This document shows, piece after piece, positions 7,491-16,359 of a stretch of 64,000 nucleotides of DNA (position 1 is its first letter; every line of letters begins with the position of its first letter). A program made the position numbers and the translations under genes. The stretch covers positions 3,967,001-4,031,000 of the forward strand of contig NZ_JAUTBJ010000002.1 of the NCBI RefSeq assembly GCF_030819175.1. Direction: 5' to 3'. This DNA is from Sphingomonas sp. SORGH_AS_0879 (GTDB lineage Bacteria; Pseudomonadota; Alphaproteobacteria; Sphingomonadales; Sphingomonadaceae). The notes beneath the pieces were generated by a model. It had not been told where the DNA came from and ran no database searches. It saw only the letters and a program-made list of their open reading frames with translations.

Positions 7491-8640
7491 ATTCCTCTGC
7501 GAAACGGCTCATTTGTGACAGAGGATCTGGGCGAGGCTTTCGCTGCAGGGATCCGGTACGGGCCTTGGTCAGCTTTGGCTGGCCGGTTTGGAGGGGCAGG
7601 ATCGCCCCGGCTCAGCCAGCGGCAAGGATGGCGGCGCGTCTGAGATTGTAGATGGTGGCAAAGGCGAGGAAGTCTGCGGCGTTCCGCTCGATCGACAGGC
7701 ATCTGGTGCGCGCCTTGCCGTAGAGGCGCTTCATGGCGCTGAAGACCGCCTCGACAGGGGCGCGCCGTCTGGCGATGAGGTGGTTGCGCCGGGCCTGCCA
7801 GCGCGGCAGCTTTGGCATGTAGCGGTGCCGGCGATGCATGATGCGATCCTTGATCCCGGCCGCCTTCAGGGCCTTGCGACGCGCCTGGCCCTCATAGGCC
7901 CGGTCGGCATAGACCGCGCCTTCGTCGCCGCAGACCAGCGCGTCGGCCCGTTCGACATCCTGGACCCTGGCCGAGGTGAAGGCCAGCTTGCGGATCAGGC
8001 CCGAGCCCTCGTCCATGCCGATAGGGAAGCGGTAGCCGAACACCGGCTTGCCGTCCTTGCGCGTCCAGTCGGCACCCGGCTCCTGGGGGTGCGGATCACC
8101 CGGCGCGATCCCGTCCCCGCGCGGGGGCTTGCGGGTCGCCTTGACCACCGAGGCATCAAGGATCGTCCCCCGCCGCAGCACCAGCCCCTGCGCATCCAGC
8201 TGCCGGTTGATCTCGGCAAAGCAGCGCTCCAGCACGTCCCCCGCCGCCGCCGCCGCGCGAAACCGGCACAGCGTCGTCTCGTCCGGCGTGCCGCCATCCA
8301 GCGCAAAGCCGCAGAACCGCCGGAACGACAGCCGGTCGAGCAGCGCCTCCTCCAGCCCGGGGTCCGACAGATCATACAACGCCTGCAGATACAGCGCCTT
8401 GACCATCGCCAGCGGCGCATAGGGCGGTCGACCCGTCCGACCCTGCCGCAGCGGCGACACCAGCGGCTCCAGCCGGCTCCAGTCGATCAGCCGCTCGATC
8501 CCCGACAGCTTCGCATTCGATCCCAAGCGCGGATCCATCAACGCTTCCACCAGCGATCGCTGCTCGACCATCACCATGCCCTCCTGCCCGCACAGTGAAT
8601 CACTCAACCATCCTCATTGCCAGACGTTTCGCAGAGGAAT
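7491..8640 (-). mobile_element. IS5-family insertion sequence
   Basis: A 1150-bp element bounded by perfect 16-bp terminal inverted repeats, attcctctgcgaaacg at 7491-7506 and its complement at 8625-8640. Both ends are flanked by the direct repeat CCTTGCAGG (7482-7490 and 8641-8649), read as a 9-bp target duplication. It carries one transposase gene on the minus strand. It split an intergenic repeat and supplies the last codons and stop of the ClC transporter gene. Because the target is itself palindromic, part of the 9-bp repeat could be coincidental. Confidence 0.88.
7612..8577 (-). CDS. IS5-family transposase
   Basis: About 321 residues, the usual size of IS5-group DDE transposases. An N-terminal DUF772-like region (ERLIDWSRLEPL... 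GRPPYAPLAMVKALYLQALYDLSD, about residues 25-85) precedes the catalytic domain. Acidic residues fall in GTILDASVV, VYADRAYEG and the YREK-like helix PVEAVFSAMKRLYG; the protein ends NAADFLAFATIYNLRRA as in the family. The frame is open to 8607, but ATG 8577 has GGAGG directly upstream. No internal stop or frameshift is seen, so the element may still be mobile. Confidence 0.92.
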   Translation of the reverse strand: MVMVEQRSLVEALMDPRLGSNAKLSGIERLIDWSRLEPLVSPLRQGRTGRPPYAPLAMVKALYLQALYDLSDPGLEEALLDRLSFRRFCGFALDGGTPDETTLCRFRAAAAAGDVLERCFAEINRQLDAQGLVLRRGTILDASVVKATRKPPRGDGIAPGDPHPQEPGADWTRKDGKPVFGYRFPIGMDEGSGLIRKLAFTSARVQDVERADALVCGDEGAVYADRAYEGQARRKALKAAGIKDRIMHRRHRYMPKLPRWQARRNHLIARRRAPVEAVFSAMKRLYGKARTRCLSIERNAADFLAFATIYNLRRAAILAAG

Positions 8641-9971
8641 CCTTGCAGGGGAGGATGAGCCATCGCGAAGGTGCGCGACAGGCCGTGGTACAGTTTCTCG
8701 CGGCACACCAGCTGGCTGACCCCGTCGGCGATGAAGGCGGTCGCGAACATGGGCAGCATCAGGCCACGGCTGGCGGTCGTCTCCGACAGGATGATGACGG
8801 CGGTCAGCGGCGCGCGGACCACGCCCGCGAAATAGCCGACCATCCCCAGGATCACGATGGCGGAGGCGGGCGAGTCCGGGAAGATCGAGCGGAGCAGATT
8901 GCCCACCCCCGCCCCGACCGCCAGCGACGGCGCGAAGATGCCGCCCGGCAACCCCGCGATCGCCGTGGCGAGCGTCGCCAGGAACTTGGCCGGGCCGAAC
9001 CACAGGGGCGCATCGACCCCGACGATCATCGCCCGCGCCGCGCCGTAGCCGGTGCCCCAGGTCAGCCCCGTCCCGACGCCCAGCCCCGCGACGACGCAAC
9101 CGCACAGCGCCGCAAACAGGATCGGCCGCTGCTTGCTCCACCGCGTCACCCGATTGGTGCCGGTCGCCATCACCAGCATCAGCCGGGCAAAGCCGCCGCC
9201 CGCCAGCCCGCCGACGATCCCGGCGACCGGTGCCGCGACCAGCGCCGTCACGATCGGCATATGTGCCCCGATCAACCCGAAATACACATAGTCGCCCTGC
9301 ACCGACTGGGCGACCATGCCCGCAATCGCGATCGCCGCGATGACCAGCAGCGTGACCTTCTGCTCATAGGCGGAGGCCAGTTCCTCGATCGCGAAGAGCA
9401 GCCCGGCGAGCGGCGTGTTGAACGCCGCAGCGACCCCCGCCGCGCCACCCGCGATCAGCACCGCCCCGCGCAACGGCACGCCCAGCAACCGGTGCGTCAG
9501 CCCCATGATCGCGGCGGCGATCTGCACCGTCGGCCCCTCTCGCCCGACCGACGCGCCGCCCAGTACCGCCGCCAGGGTCAGCCCCGCCTTGCCGACCACG
9601 GTGCGGATCGACACCAGCCCTTGCGTCGCCTGATCGGGATCGGCCTGCGCCGCCATCACCTGGGGGATGCCCGACCCGCGCGCCAGCGGCACGAAGCGCC
9701 GCGTGATCCAGACCAGGGCAGCGAACAGCAGCGGCGTCGCCACCAGCGGCGCCCAATGCCAGCGCGCGGCGAAATGGCCGAACATCTCGCCCGCCAGATC
9801 CGCGGCCTGGGCAAAGACGGTCGCGGCCAGCCCCACCGCGACCGCACCGATCAGGATGGCGAGCCGCGTCCGGAAATGGACGGATTTGGGCCCCTGCGCC
9901 CGCAACAGCGCCCGGTAGCGGGCGGGCGTCCATTTCCGTATGCCGGGATTGTCCGATCGGGGGTCTGCCAT
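8604..9971 (-). CDS. ClC-family chloride channel / H+-Cl- antiporter
   Basis: A 455-residue inner-membrane protein with about a dozen hydrophobic segments. The three ClC selectivity motifs are present: RGSGIPQV (about 85), ASVGREGPTVQ (about 130), which keeps the gating glutamate of H+/Cl- exchangers, and LPGGIFAPSLAVG (about 325). There is no CBS domain. The final residues after HPPLQG (FLCETSGNEDG) and the stop come from the right end of the inserted IS5 element, so the C-terminus is non-native. All membrane segments precede the junction, so function may be kept. The start has a short hydrophilic N-tail typical of the family. It is monocistronic, with a 77-bp gap to SapC. Confidence 0.9.
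   Translation of the reverse strand: MADPRSDNPGIRKWTPARYRALLRAQGPKSVHFRTRLAILIGAVAVGLAATVFAQAADLAGEMFGHFAARWHWAPLVATPLLFAALVWITRRFVPLARGSGIPQVMAAQADPDQATQGLVSIRTVVGKAGLTLAAVLGGASVGREGPTVQIAAAIMGLTHRLLGVPLRGAVLIAGGAAGVAAAFNTPLAGLLFAIEELASAYEQKVTLLVIAAIAIAGMVAQSVQGDYVYFGLIGAHMPIVTALVAAPVAGIVGGLAGGGFARLMLVMATGTNRVTRWSKQRPILFAALCGCVVAGLGVGTGLTWGTGYGAARAMIVGVDAPLWFGPAKFLATLATAIAGLPGGIFAPSLAVGAGVGNLLRSIFPDSPASAIVILGMVGYFAGVVRAPLTAVIILSETTASRGLMLPMFATAFIADGVSQLVCREKLYHGLSRTFAMAHPPLQGFLCETSGNEDG
8641..8655. repeat. Right end of repeat element copy 2 and IS target duplication
   Basis: CCTTGCAGG at 8641-8649 duplicates 7482-7490, and ggaggatg completes the outer arm of the split intergenic repeat. Without the IS, the ClC reading frame would have continued through the repeat without a stop for tens of codons, so this gene's 3' end had already been altered by the repeat. 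Confidence 0.6.
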
Positions 9972-10048
9972 ATGCCGTCCTCTACACCCGGATCGCGATC
10001 GAAAACCAGCCGGAGGCCGCCGTCCGCCTCCCCGATCCCGGCTGCGCG

Positions 10049-10759
10049 TCAGCCCAACGTCACCCGGTCGATGGCGGGGGTGAAGCGCGCATTGTGCAAC
10101 TGGCGCAATCGCTCGGTCTGCGCCAGCGACGCGGCCATCACCGCCGCCGGGGCAAGCGCGTCGGCGCGGTGAAGCGCGACCAGCGCGGCCTCGGGCAAGG
10201 CCCGCATCGCCGCCTCGTCGATGGTGTACAGCCCGGCCAGATCATGCTCCCCACCGCCCGCCAGCCCCAGCGACAGCGGCAATGGCCGGATCAGCCGCAG
10301 CGCGGCATAGCGGTCGACCAGCGCCTGCGCCGCCTGCATGTCGGCGATCACCTCGGTCAGCGCGGTGCGGACGCGGCCCGGCAACGGCGTGGGCGCTCCT
10401 CGCTCGAACAGCGGCTCGCCCGTCTCGCCGATGGTCGGATCGGCGGGATCGATCGCCAGCCCCTCCACCCCGCCATCATGCAGCCGAAACCCGCCGAGCA
10501 GCGCCGCGCGCGGGACATAGGTCGCCTGGAACCCGCCGCCGAAGACGAACAGATTGGCGGGCTCGACCAGCGCCATCAGCGCGATCATGTTGAACCGCCC
10601 GGTCTGCCCGTCCTTGGCCAGGCAGAGCGGCATGTCGGCGGCGGCGAAGGCGAGTTCGGACAGGCCGATGCGCACGAAGCGCCGCGTCGCCCCCGCCGCA
10701 TGACGGTCATAACGCAGCGCGGCATGCGCGGTCGGGGAAAGCGGGACGGGGCCGGTCAT
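10049..10759 (-). CDS. SapC-family protein
   Basis: A 236-residue cytoplasmic protein of the SapC-like family found in proteobacterial nutrient-uptake clusters. Recognisable segments are FVRIGLSELAFAAADMPLCLAKDGQTGRFNMIALMAL (residues about 28-65) and GLYTIDEAAMRALPEAALVALHRADAL (about 175-200). The family was named after a Campylobacter S-layer gene, but its biochemical role is undefined. The gene starts inside the halogenase stop (ATGA overlap), so both are translated from one message. SapC next to a tryptophan halogenase and a TBDR is a recurring arrangement in sphingomonads, Caulobacter and Xanthomonas, pointing to uptake or processing of plant-derived substrates. Confidence 0.85.
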   Translation of the reverse strand: MTGPVPLSPTAHAALRYDRHAAGATRRFVRIGLSELAFAAADMPLCLAKDGQTGRFNMIALMALVEPANLFVFGGGFQATYVPRAALLGGFRLHDGGVEGLAIDPADPTIGETGEPLFERGAPTPLPGRVRTALTEVIADMQAAQALVDRYAALRLIRPLPLSLGLAGGGEHDLAGLYTIDEAAMRALPEAALVALHRADALAPAAVMAASLAQTERLRQLHNARFTPAIDRVTLG

Positions 10760-12326
10760 ACCCGTTGCAGACCATGTTCGCGGATCGCGCGCAACAGGTC
10801 GCGGTGACGCGGGGCCCGTGCGCGCAATTCATCCTTCGCCCGCGCGTTGCGTGCCGCGAAACGCTGCGCCGTCGCCGCATCGGGCGAGGCCGGATCGACC
10901 CGGGGATAGGCGCTGGCAAAGCCCATGCCGTGCAGGATGTACTGATAGCTGGGCCAGGAGAACACCTCGCGCGCATGGTCGAAATCCTGCGGGCCGGGCG
11001 AATGCCGTGCCGCCACAGCTCCAGCCGCTCGCGCAAGCCGTCCGGGATGGAGGCGGCGGCGACATTGTCGCGCCAGAATTCCGTATCGGTCCGCCGGGTC
11101 AGGACATAATGCAGCTTCAGGAACTCGATGATCCGCATCCAGTGATGGGTGAAGGTCGCGTTGAACTGCCGCGCCATCACGTCCATCGCGGCGCGGGTGC
11201 GCGGCAGGCGGTCGGCGATCGCGTCCATCGACGTCTCGATCAGCATCAGGGCGGACGCCTCCAGCGGCTCGATGAACCCGGCGGACAGCCCCACCGCGAC
11301 GCAGTTGTTCTGCCAGAAGCGGGTCCGGTGCCCGGCATCGATGGTGATCCGGCGGACGTTCAGCGTGTCGGCCCCGGGCCCGGCATAACGACGCAGCGCC
11401 GCCTCCGCCGCGTCGTCGCTGATATGCGCGCTGCTATAGACATGGCCGATCCCGCGCCGCGTCCACAGCCCGATGTCCCAGATCCAGCCCGCATCCTGCG
11501 CCGTCGCCACGGTGTGGCAGGTGATGGGGGCGTCTTCGGTGTCATAGGGAAGCTGCAACGCCATCGCCCGGTCGGCGAACAGCACATCGCCACAGCGCCG
11601 GAACGGCACCTCGTAAACGCCCCCGATCAGCAGCGCGGCGAAGCCCGTGCAATCGACGAAGAAATCCCCCTCCACCACGCGGCCATCCGCCAGGTCCAGC
11701 GCGGCGATATCGCCATGGTCGGTCATCCGGGGCGTCACCACGTCGCCCAGCACATGCTCCACCCCCAGCACCCCGACGCCGTGATCGCGCAACAGGGTCG
11801 CGAACTTGCCCGCGTCCAGATGATAGGCGTAATTGGCGTGACCCGCATATTCGGGCATCACGATGCTCTTGGGTGCCAGCCCCGCATCGCACAGCATCGC
11901 CTGGTAATCGACCCAGTCGGCGAAATCGCCCGCCCCTCTCTCGCGCCCGTGCAGCCAATGCGGAGCCATGTCGATCTCGGTCGCCCCCGCAGGCGGATTG
12001 AGCGGGTGGTAATAGGCGTCGCCGGGCGTCCCGTCGGCCCAGCCGACGAAGCGCGCGCCCTGTTTGAACGCCGCGTCGCAGGAGCGGATGAAGTCGGTTT
12101 CGGTGATGCCGATCCTGGCCAGCGTGTTGCGCATCGTCGGCCAGGTCCCTTCGCCCACGCCGATCGTCGGCACGGTGCGCGATTCGACCAGGGTGACCGC
12201 AACCTCGCCACCCGTCCGCCGCGCGCTGGCGGCCAGGCGACAGGCCGCGATCCATCCCGCCGAACCGCCGCCCACCACGACCACCCGCCGCACGGGCCGA
12301 TCCCCCGCCCCCGCTCGATCCGTCAT
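10756..12326 (-). pseudogene. Flavin-dependent tryptophan halogenase, frameshifted near the C-terminus
   Basis: The product would be a 521-residue FADH2-dependent halogenase. VVVVGGGSAGW opens the FAD site, GVGEGTWPTMRNTL is the GxGT-type motif, the catalytic-lysine region reads DAAFKQGARFVGW, and WIWDIGL matches the WxWxIP signature except for the final Pro. The frame breaks after LELWRHG. The family-like continuation (DFDHAREVFSWPSYQYILHG) lies in another frame. TGCCG is tandemly duplicated at 11003-11012; removing one copy gives LWRHSPGPQDFDHA and a continuous gene. As sequenced, the protein instead runs out of frame to 10707, into the SapC gene. Start ATG 12326 has GGGGAGAGGAAA upstream. 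It overlaps SapC by ATGA and is divergent from a TBDR. In such clusters halogenation activity is often unproven. Confidence 0.85.
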
Positions 12327-12462
12327 CGCTTTCCTCTCCCCCCGCCGCACATTGATCTACATCGACATTGTTTTCATTTGAATTTGTCAGACATAGCGCA
12401 TAACAGACGCCAATCAAGCAGCCCGGCCGAGGCTGAAATCGAGACTGACATAGGGGAGAGAC
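12327..12462. promoter_or_regulatory. Divergent promoter region, halogenase / TonB receptor
   Basis: 136 bp between divergent start codons, containing an AT-rich stretch (about 12358-12400) unlike the flanking coding DNA. It must hold promoters for both the halogenase-SapC operon and the receptor. I see no strong palindrome. AGGGGAGAG just before 12463 is the receptor ribosome-binding site. Confidence 0.45.
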
Positions 12463-15294
12463 ATGACTCAAGTCGCTGCAACAACCAATGGTGGCCGTTT
12501 GCTCGGCCGTGCCGGATTGTCCACCGCACTTGTCGCACTTATCACCGCCACGCCGGCGCTGGCCCAGACGCAGACCCCGCCGGCCGACCAGACCGCCACC
12601 CTGCCCAGCCAGAGCGAGGCGGACGGCACGTCGGGCGACATCGTCGTCACCGGCATCCGCCGCAGCATCGAATCCGCCGCTGCGATCAAGCGCGACGCCG
12701 CCGGTATCCTCGATGCGATCTCGTCCGAAGACCTGGGCAAGTTCCCCGACGCCAACGTCGCCGAATCGCTCCAGCGCATCCCCGGCGTCGCGATCGACCG
12801 CAGCAATGGCGAAGGCGCCTCGGTCAGCGTGCGCGGCCTCGGCCCCGCCTTCAACACGGTGTTGTTCAACGGGCGCAGTTTCGCATCGGACAATTACAAC
12901 CGCGCCTTCTCCTTCGACCTGATCCCCGCCGAGCTGATCAGCGGCGCACAGGTCTATAAGAGCTCGCAAGCTCCGCTCCAGGGCGGCGGCATCGGCGCGA
13001 CGATCAACGTCCAGACGCCGCGCCCGCTCGCGCTCAAGGAGTTCAAGGGCGTCTTCACCGGCAAGGCCCTGTACGAAGGCAACAGCAAGAAGTTCACGCC
13101 GCAGCTGTTCGGCCTGCTCAGCGACACCTTCGCCGACGGCAAGCTGGGCCTGCTCGCCTCGCTCTCCTATCAGAAGCGTATCGCCTCGATCCGGGCGATC
13201 AGCACCGACGGCTATATCCCCGGCACCTCGGTCGGGCCGAACAGCGCGCCGCTCTACACCAATGTCTATGCGCCGCGTAACCAGGACGTGAACGAGACGC
13301 GCGACGATCGCACCCGCCTGGGCGCGACGCTGGTCGCGCAATATGCGCCGACCGACGAGCTGACCTTCACCGTCGACGGCCTCTACAACCGGTTCAAGAG
13401 CGACACGACCACGCGCGGCCTGGGCAGCTGGTTCGAGCCGACCAGCTATACCGCCGCGCAGATCGATTCGAACCGCAGCGTCACCTCGCTGACCACCAAC
13501 GGCAATGCCGACTTCATCGCCTCTGGCGGGGTGCGCGAAACGACGACCTATGAGGCCGGGTTCAACGCCGAATGGCGGCCCGCCGATACGGTGCGCATGG
13601 TCTTCGACGCCACCTATTCGCAGGCCAAGAATGCGGGCGGCGGCAAATCCTATTTCACCGTCATCGGCGTGCCGACCCGATATTCGTTCAACGCGGCGGA
13701 AGGGAACGGCATTCCCTCCACCTCCGGCTATGACAATGGCGTGCTGACCAACCCGGCGCTGGGCCGCACCCATATCGCCGGGCGCAGCGGCAACGACGTG
13801 ACCGAGAAGGTCCAGGAATATCGCTGGAACACCGAATGGAAGCCGGGCTGGAACATCGTCTCGGCGCTCCGCTTCGGCCTGACCGGCACCTCGCGCGACA
13901 AGAGCAACGTGCCCTTCTCGTCGGACCCCAATATCGGCTGCCTCTATTGCGGTTACCCGACGCTGGCCGATCCGTCGCTGCTCTCGCCCTTCACCCTCGG
14001 TTCGCTGGGGCAGAAGGGCGGCAGCGTGCCGACCACCTTCCTGACCTATGACCCGCAGGCCTATTTCAACTATCTGACCAGCCCGGCGGCGACCACCGCG
14101 CTCGACCTGGCGCGGGGCCAGCCGGTGGGAACGACAGCGGCGATCTTCGCGCGGACCAACGGCTATGCGGTGACCGAGCAACCCTCGGCACGGGTCCGGG
14201 AAAAGGTCTTCGCCAGCTATGCCGACATGGACCTGGAAGGCACGGTCGCGGGGCTTCCCTGGTTCATCAATATCGGCGGGCGCTATGAATATACCGAGCT
14301 GGTGTCGTCCGGGCAGCAGTTGCAACTGACCGACCTGCTTCCCGTGGCGGGCGATCCGACCACCTATACCGGCGTCTTCGCGAACAACCGCGCGGCGGTA
14401 TCGGTCAACAAGCGTTCGTCCTACAGCAACTTCCTGCCCAATCTGAATGCGAAGCTGAACCTGACGCCCAAGCTCCAGGCGCGTTTCGCCGCCTACAAGA
14501 CGCTGACCCGCCCCGCGATCGGCGATCTGGCGCCCAGCCTGGATATCGGGACGCTCCGCCCCGCGACGCTGACCGCGACCGGCGGCAATCCGGACCTGAA
14601 GCCGTATCGCGCGACCAATTTCGACCTGTCGCTGGAATGGTATCCCACGCCCACCACCACCCTCTCGGCGGCGGTGTTCCACAAGACGGTGGACGACTTC
14701 ATCGTCCAGACCTTCGGCGAGGAATTGTTCACGATCGCCAATGCGGGCAATCTTCCGGTCGGCGGGCTGATCGTCGGGCCCAACACCGCCAAGTTCAGCG
14801 TGCGCCGTCCGCGCAACGCCCAGTCGCTGAAGATCAAGGGGTTGGAGCTGAACCTGGTCCATACCCTCGACTGGTTGCCCGGCGTGCTGAGCGGCTTCGG
14901 CGTGCAGGCCAACGCGACCTTCGTCTCGACCAACCGCGAATTCGACGTCAGCCAGATCGGCCAGTCCTTCGCGGCGGAAGGCATCGGCAATTCGCAGAAC
15001 GCCACCCTGTTCTACGAGAAGTTCGGCGTGTCGGCGCGCATCGCCTATAACCGGCGCGAACGTTTCCTTCAGCAGCTGGCGGGCGGTCCGGGCAACGAGC
15101 CGGTGTTCGTGCGCGATTACGGCCAGTTCGACGGCAGCGTGGCGGTGAACGTCACCCCCTTCGCCCAGGTCTTCGTCGAGGGGACGAACCTGTTCAACGC
15201 GAAATATTTCGCGACCGGGCGGTTCGACAACCAGTTGCTGCGCTATCAGAATTTCGGGCCGCGCTATGATGCGGGCGTCCGTTTCTCCTTCTGA
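12463..15294 (+). CDS. TonB-dependent receptor, carbohydrate/scavenging type
   Basis: A 943-residue outer-membrane receptor. The signal peptide ends ATPALAQ. A TonB box region (DIVVTGIRRSIESAAAIKR) is followed by DAISSEDLGKFPDANVAESLQRIPGV and the plug motif VSVRGLGPAFNTVLFNGR; the barrel ends YDAGVRFSF. The IRRSIE/KFPDANVAE signature marks the Caulobacter-type TBDR class usually associated with sugars and other plant polymers rather than iron. AGGGGAGAG lies 6 bp before the ATG. It is divergent from the halogenase-SapC operon and probably co-regulated with it. No ligand can be assigned from sequence. Confidence 0.92.
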   Translation: MTQVAATTNGGRLLGRAGLSTALVALITATPALAQTQTPPADQTATLPSQSEADGTSGDIVVTGIRRSIESAAAIKRDAAGILDAISSEDLGKFPDANVAESLQRIPGVAIDRSNGEGASVSVRGLGPAFNTVLFNGRSFASDNYNRAFSFDLIPAELISGAQVYKSSQAPLQGGGIGATINVQTPRPLALKEFKGVFTGKALYEGNSKKFTPQLFGLLSDTFADGKLGLLASLSYQKRIASIRAISTDGYIPGTSVGPNSAPLYTNVYAPRNQDVNETRDDRTRLGATLVAQYAPTDELTFTVDGLYNRFKSDTTTRGLGSWFEPTSYTAAQIDSNRSVTSLTTNGNADFIASGGVRETTTYEAGFNAEWRPADTVRMVFDATYSQAKNAGGGKSYFTVIGVPTRYSFNAAEGNGIPSTSGYDNGVLTNPALGRTHIAGRSGNDVTEKVQEYRWNTEWKPGWNIVSALRFGLTGTSRDKSNVPFSSDPNIGCLYCGYPTLADPSLLSPFTLGSLGQKGGSVPTTFLTYDPQAYFNYLTSPAATTALDLARGQPVGTTAAIFARTNGYAVTEQPSARVREKVFASYADMDLEGTVAGLPWFINIGGRYEYTELVSSGQQLQLTDLLPVAGDPTTYTGVFANNRAAVSVNKRSSYSNFLPNLNAKLNLTPKLQARFAAYKTLTRPAIGDLAPSLDIGTLRPATLTATGGNPDLKPYRATNFDLSLEWYPTPTTTLSAAVFHKTVDDFIVQTFGEELFTIANAGNLPVGGLIVGPNTAKFSVRRPRNAQSLKIKGLELNLVHTLDWLPGVLSGFGVQANATFVSTNREFDVSQIGQSFAAEGIGNSQNATLFYEKFGVSARIAYNRRERFLQQLAGGPGNEPVFVRDYGQFDGSVAVNVTPFAQVFVEGTNLFNAKYFATGRFDNQLLRYQNFGPRYDAGVRFSF

Positions 15295-15398
15295 TGCGTG
15301 ACCGGGGCGGGGTGGACCGGCCACCCCGCCCAGCGGCACGATCGGCCTGGGTCGAAATCGCGGGCCGCGCGTTCATTCCTCTTAGGAAGGAGAACGAC

Positions 15399-15611
15399 GT
15401 GCCTGAAAAAACCGTTGCGACAGAAGAGCCCGCCAGCTTTGCCGATCTCCCCATCCAGCCGACCGGCTCGGGGGTGCAGGACCTGGAGATCGCCTATGAG
15501 CAGATGGCATTGTCCCAGGGCAGCCCCGCATCGTCGGCGGACGGGCTCGATGCGCCGATCCCGACCGAGGAGGATGAAGCCGCCATGGTCAGCGCCGCCC
15601 ATCCGAGCTGA
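15399..15611 (+). CDS. Small acidic protein of unknown function
   Basis: A 70-residue protein from GTG 15399, preceded by a strong AAGGAGA at 15387-15393. It is rich in Glu, Asp, Ala, Ser and Pro, has no cysteine and no hydrophobic segment, and looks intrinsically disordered. I do not recognise a family. It begins 104 bp after the receptor stop on the same strand and is followed by a hairpin at 15657-15686, so it may be the last gene of the receptor transcript. An in-frame ATG at 15294 exists but lacks a ribosome-binding site. A peptide-precursor role is conceivable, but no modification enzyme other than the broken halogenase lies nearby. Confidence 0.5.
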   Translation: MPEKTVATEEPASFADLPIQPTGSGVQDLEIAYEQMALSQGSPASSADGLDAPIPTEEDEAAMVSAAHPS

Positions 15612-15656
15612 TCGTCACGCCATCTTGCGGGCCATGACACGCCCATCGAAGAGCGA

Positions 15657-15686
15657 AAGGCCGCTCCCATGGCGGGGCGGCCTTTC
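15657..15686. terminator. Hairpin between convergent transcripts
   Basis: A 9-bp perfect stem aaaggccgc/gcggccttt with a 12-nt loop, giving A-rich and T-rich edges on both sides. It lies between the small acidic ORF (+) and the TetR gene (-) and could terminate both directions. Confidence 0.65.
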
Positions 15687-15718
15687 CTCGATCGAACCTG
15701 ACGGGGCGCGATGGCCGG

Positions 15719-16354
15719 TCAGCGCAGCATCGGCGCCATCCGATCCCATTTTTGCGAAAACAGCGCCGCACACTCCGCGTCCGACAGATTTTCCCAATAG
15801 GTCGCCCGGCTCACCCCCTCGACCATGTCCAGCAAGATCCGGGCGATGACCATCGCCTGTTCCTCTTGGCCCACCGACCTTGCGGCCGCCAGGACGAAAG
15901 CCCGATAGAAATCGAAATGCGCCCTGCGCCACAGGGCGAACCACTGGTGCATGGACTTGTCGCTCAGCGCCTCGGACATCAGGATGGTGACGCTCCGCTC
16001 GCGCACGCCCCCATCCGGCCTGCACATGCGCCAGGACAATTCCTTCAGGGCGAGCACGGGATGTGGGGGCAGGCCGTCGGCAAGACGGAAATGGACCGTC
16101 TCCATGACCCGGTCCATCACGTCCATCAGCAGCGATATCTTGCTGGACCAGCGCCGATAGACCGCCTGCTTGCTCACCCCCACCGACTGGGCGATCTGGT
16201 CGATGGAGATGTCCAGGCCCTGCTCGACAAAGGCGATGATCGCGGCTTCGACGACCAGATGACCGATCTCCGCCGCGCGCTCGACGCTGGGGCGGCCGCG
16301 CGACCGTGGGACGGGATCGCGACCGCCCGGAGGCGAAACCAAAACATCACCCAT
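15719..16354 (-). CDS. TetR-family transcriptional regulator
   Basis: A 211-residue repressor. An N-terminal helix-turn-helix is seen at about residues 48-70 (SIDQIAQSVGVSKQAVYRRWSSK), with a variable ligand-binding domain behind it. An extra ~22-residue Arg/Pro-rich N-tail precedes the domain (GRPSVERAAEI). It is the last gene of the RND efflux operon, 5 bp after the outer-membrane component stop, so it is probably co-transcribed and may provide feedback. A second TetR gene is divergent at the other end of the operon; which one binds the palindrome there cannot be told. Confidence 0.85.
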   Translation of the reverse strand: MGDVLVSPPGGRDPVPRSRGRPSVERAAEIGHLVVEAAIIAFVEQGLDISIDQIAQSVGVSKQAVYRRWSSKISLLMDVMDRVMETVHFRLADGLPPHPVLALKELSWRMCRPDGGVRERSVTILMSEALSDKSMHQWFALWRRAHFDFYRAFVLAAARSVGQEEQAMVIARILLDMVEGVSRATYWENLSDAECAALFSQKWDRMAPMLR

Positions 16355-16359
16355 ATCGG

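Noticed and set aside
10707..10755. C-terminal tail of the halogenase frame beyond its true stop
   Set aside because: It is out-of-frame translation created by the 5-bp duplication and has no similarity to the family end.
12327..12462. A LacI-type operator between halogenase and receptor
   Set aside because: Only 4-bp matching half-sites could be found; this is not above chance in AT-rich DNA.
11542..15339. A 1265-codon minus-strand frame spanning receptor and halogenase DNA
   Set aside because: It is antisense to the TonB receptor along most of its length and out of frame with the halogenase.
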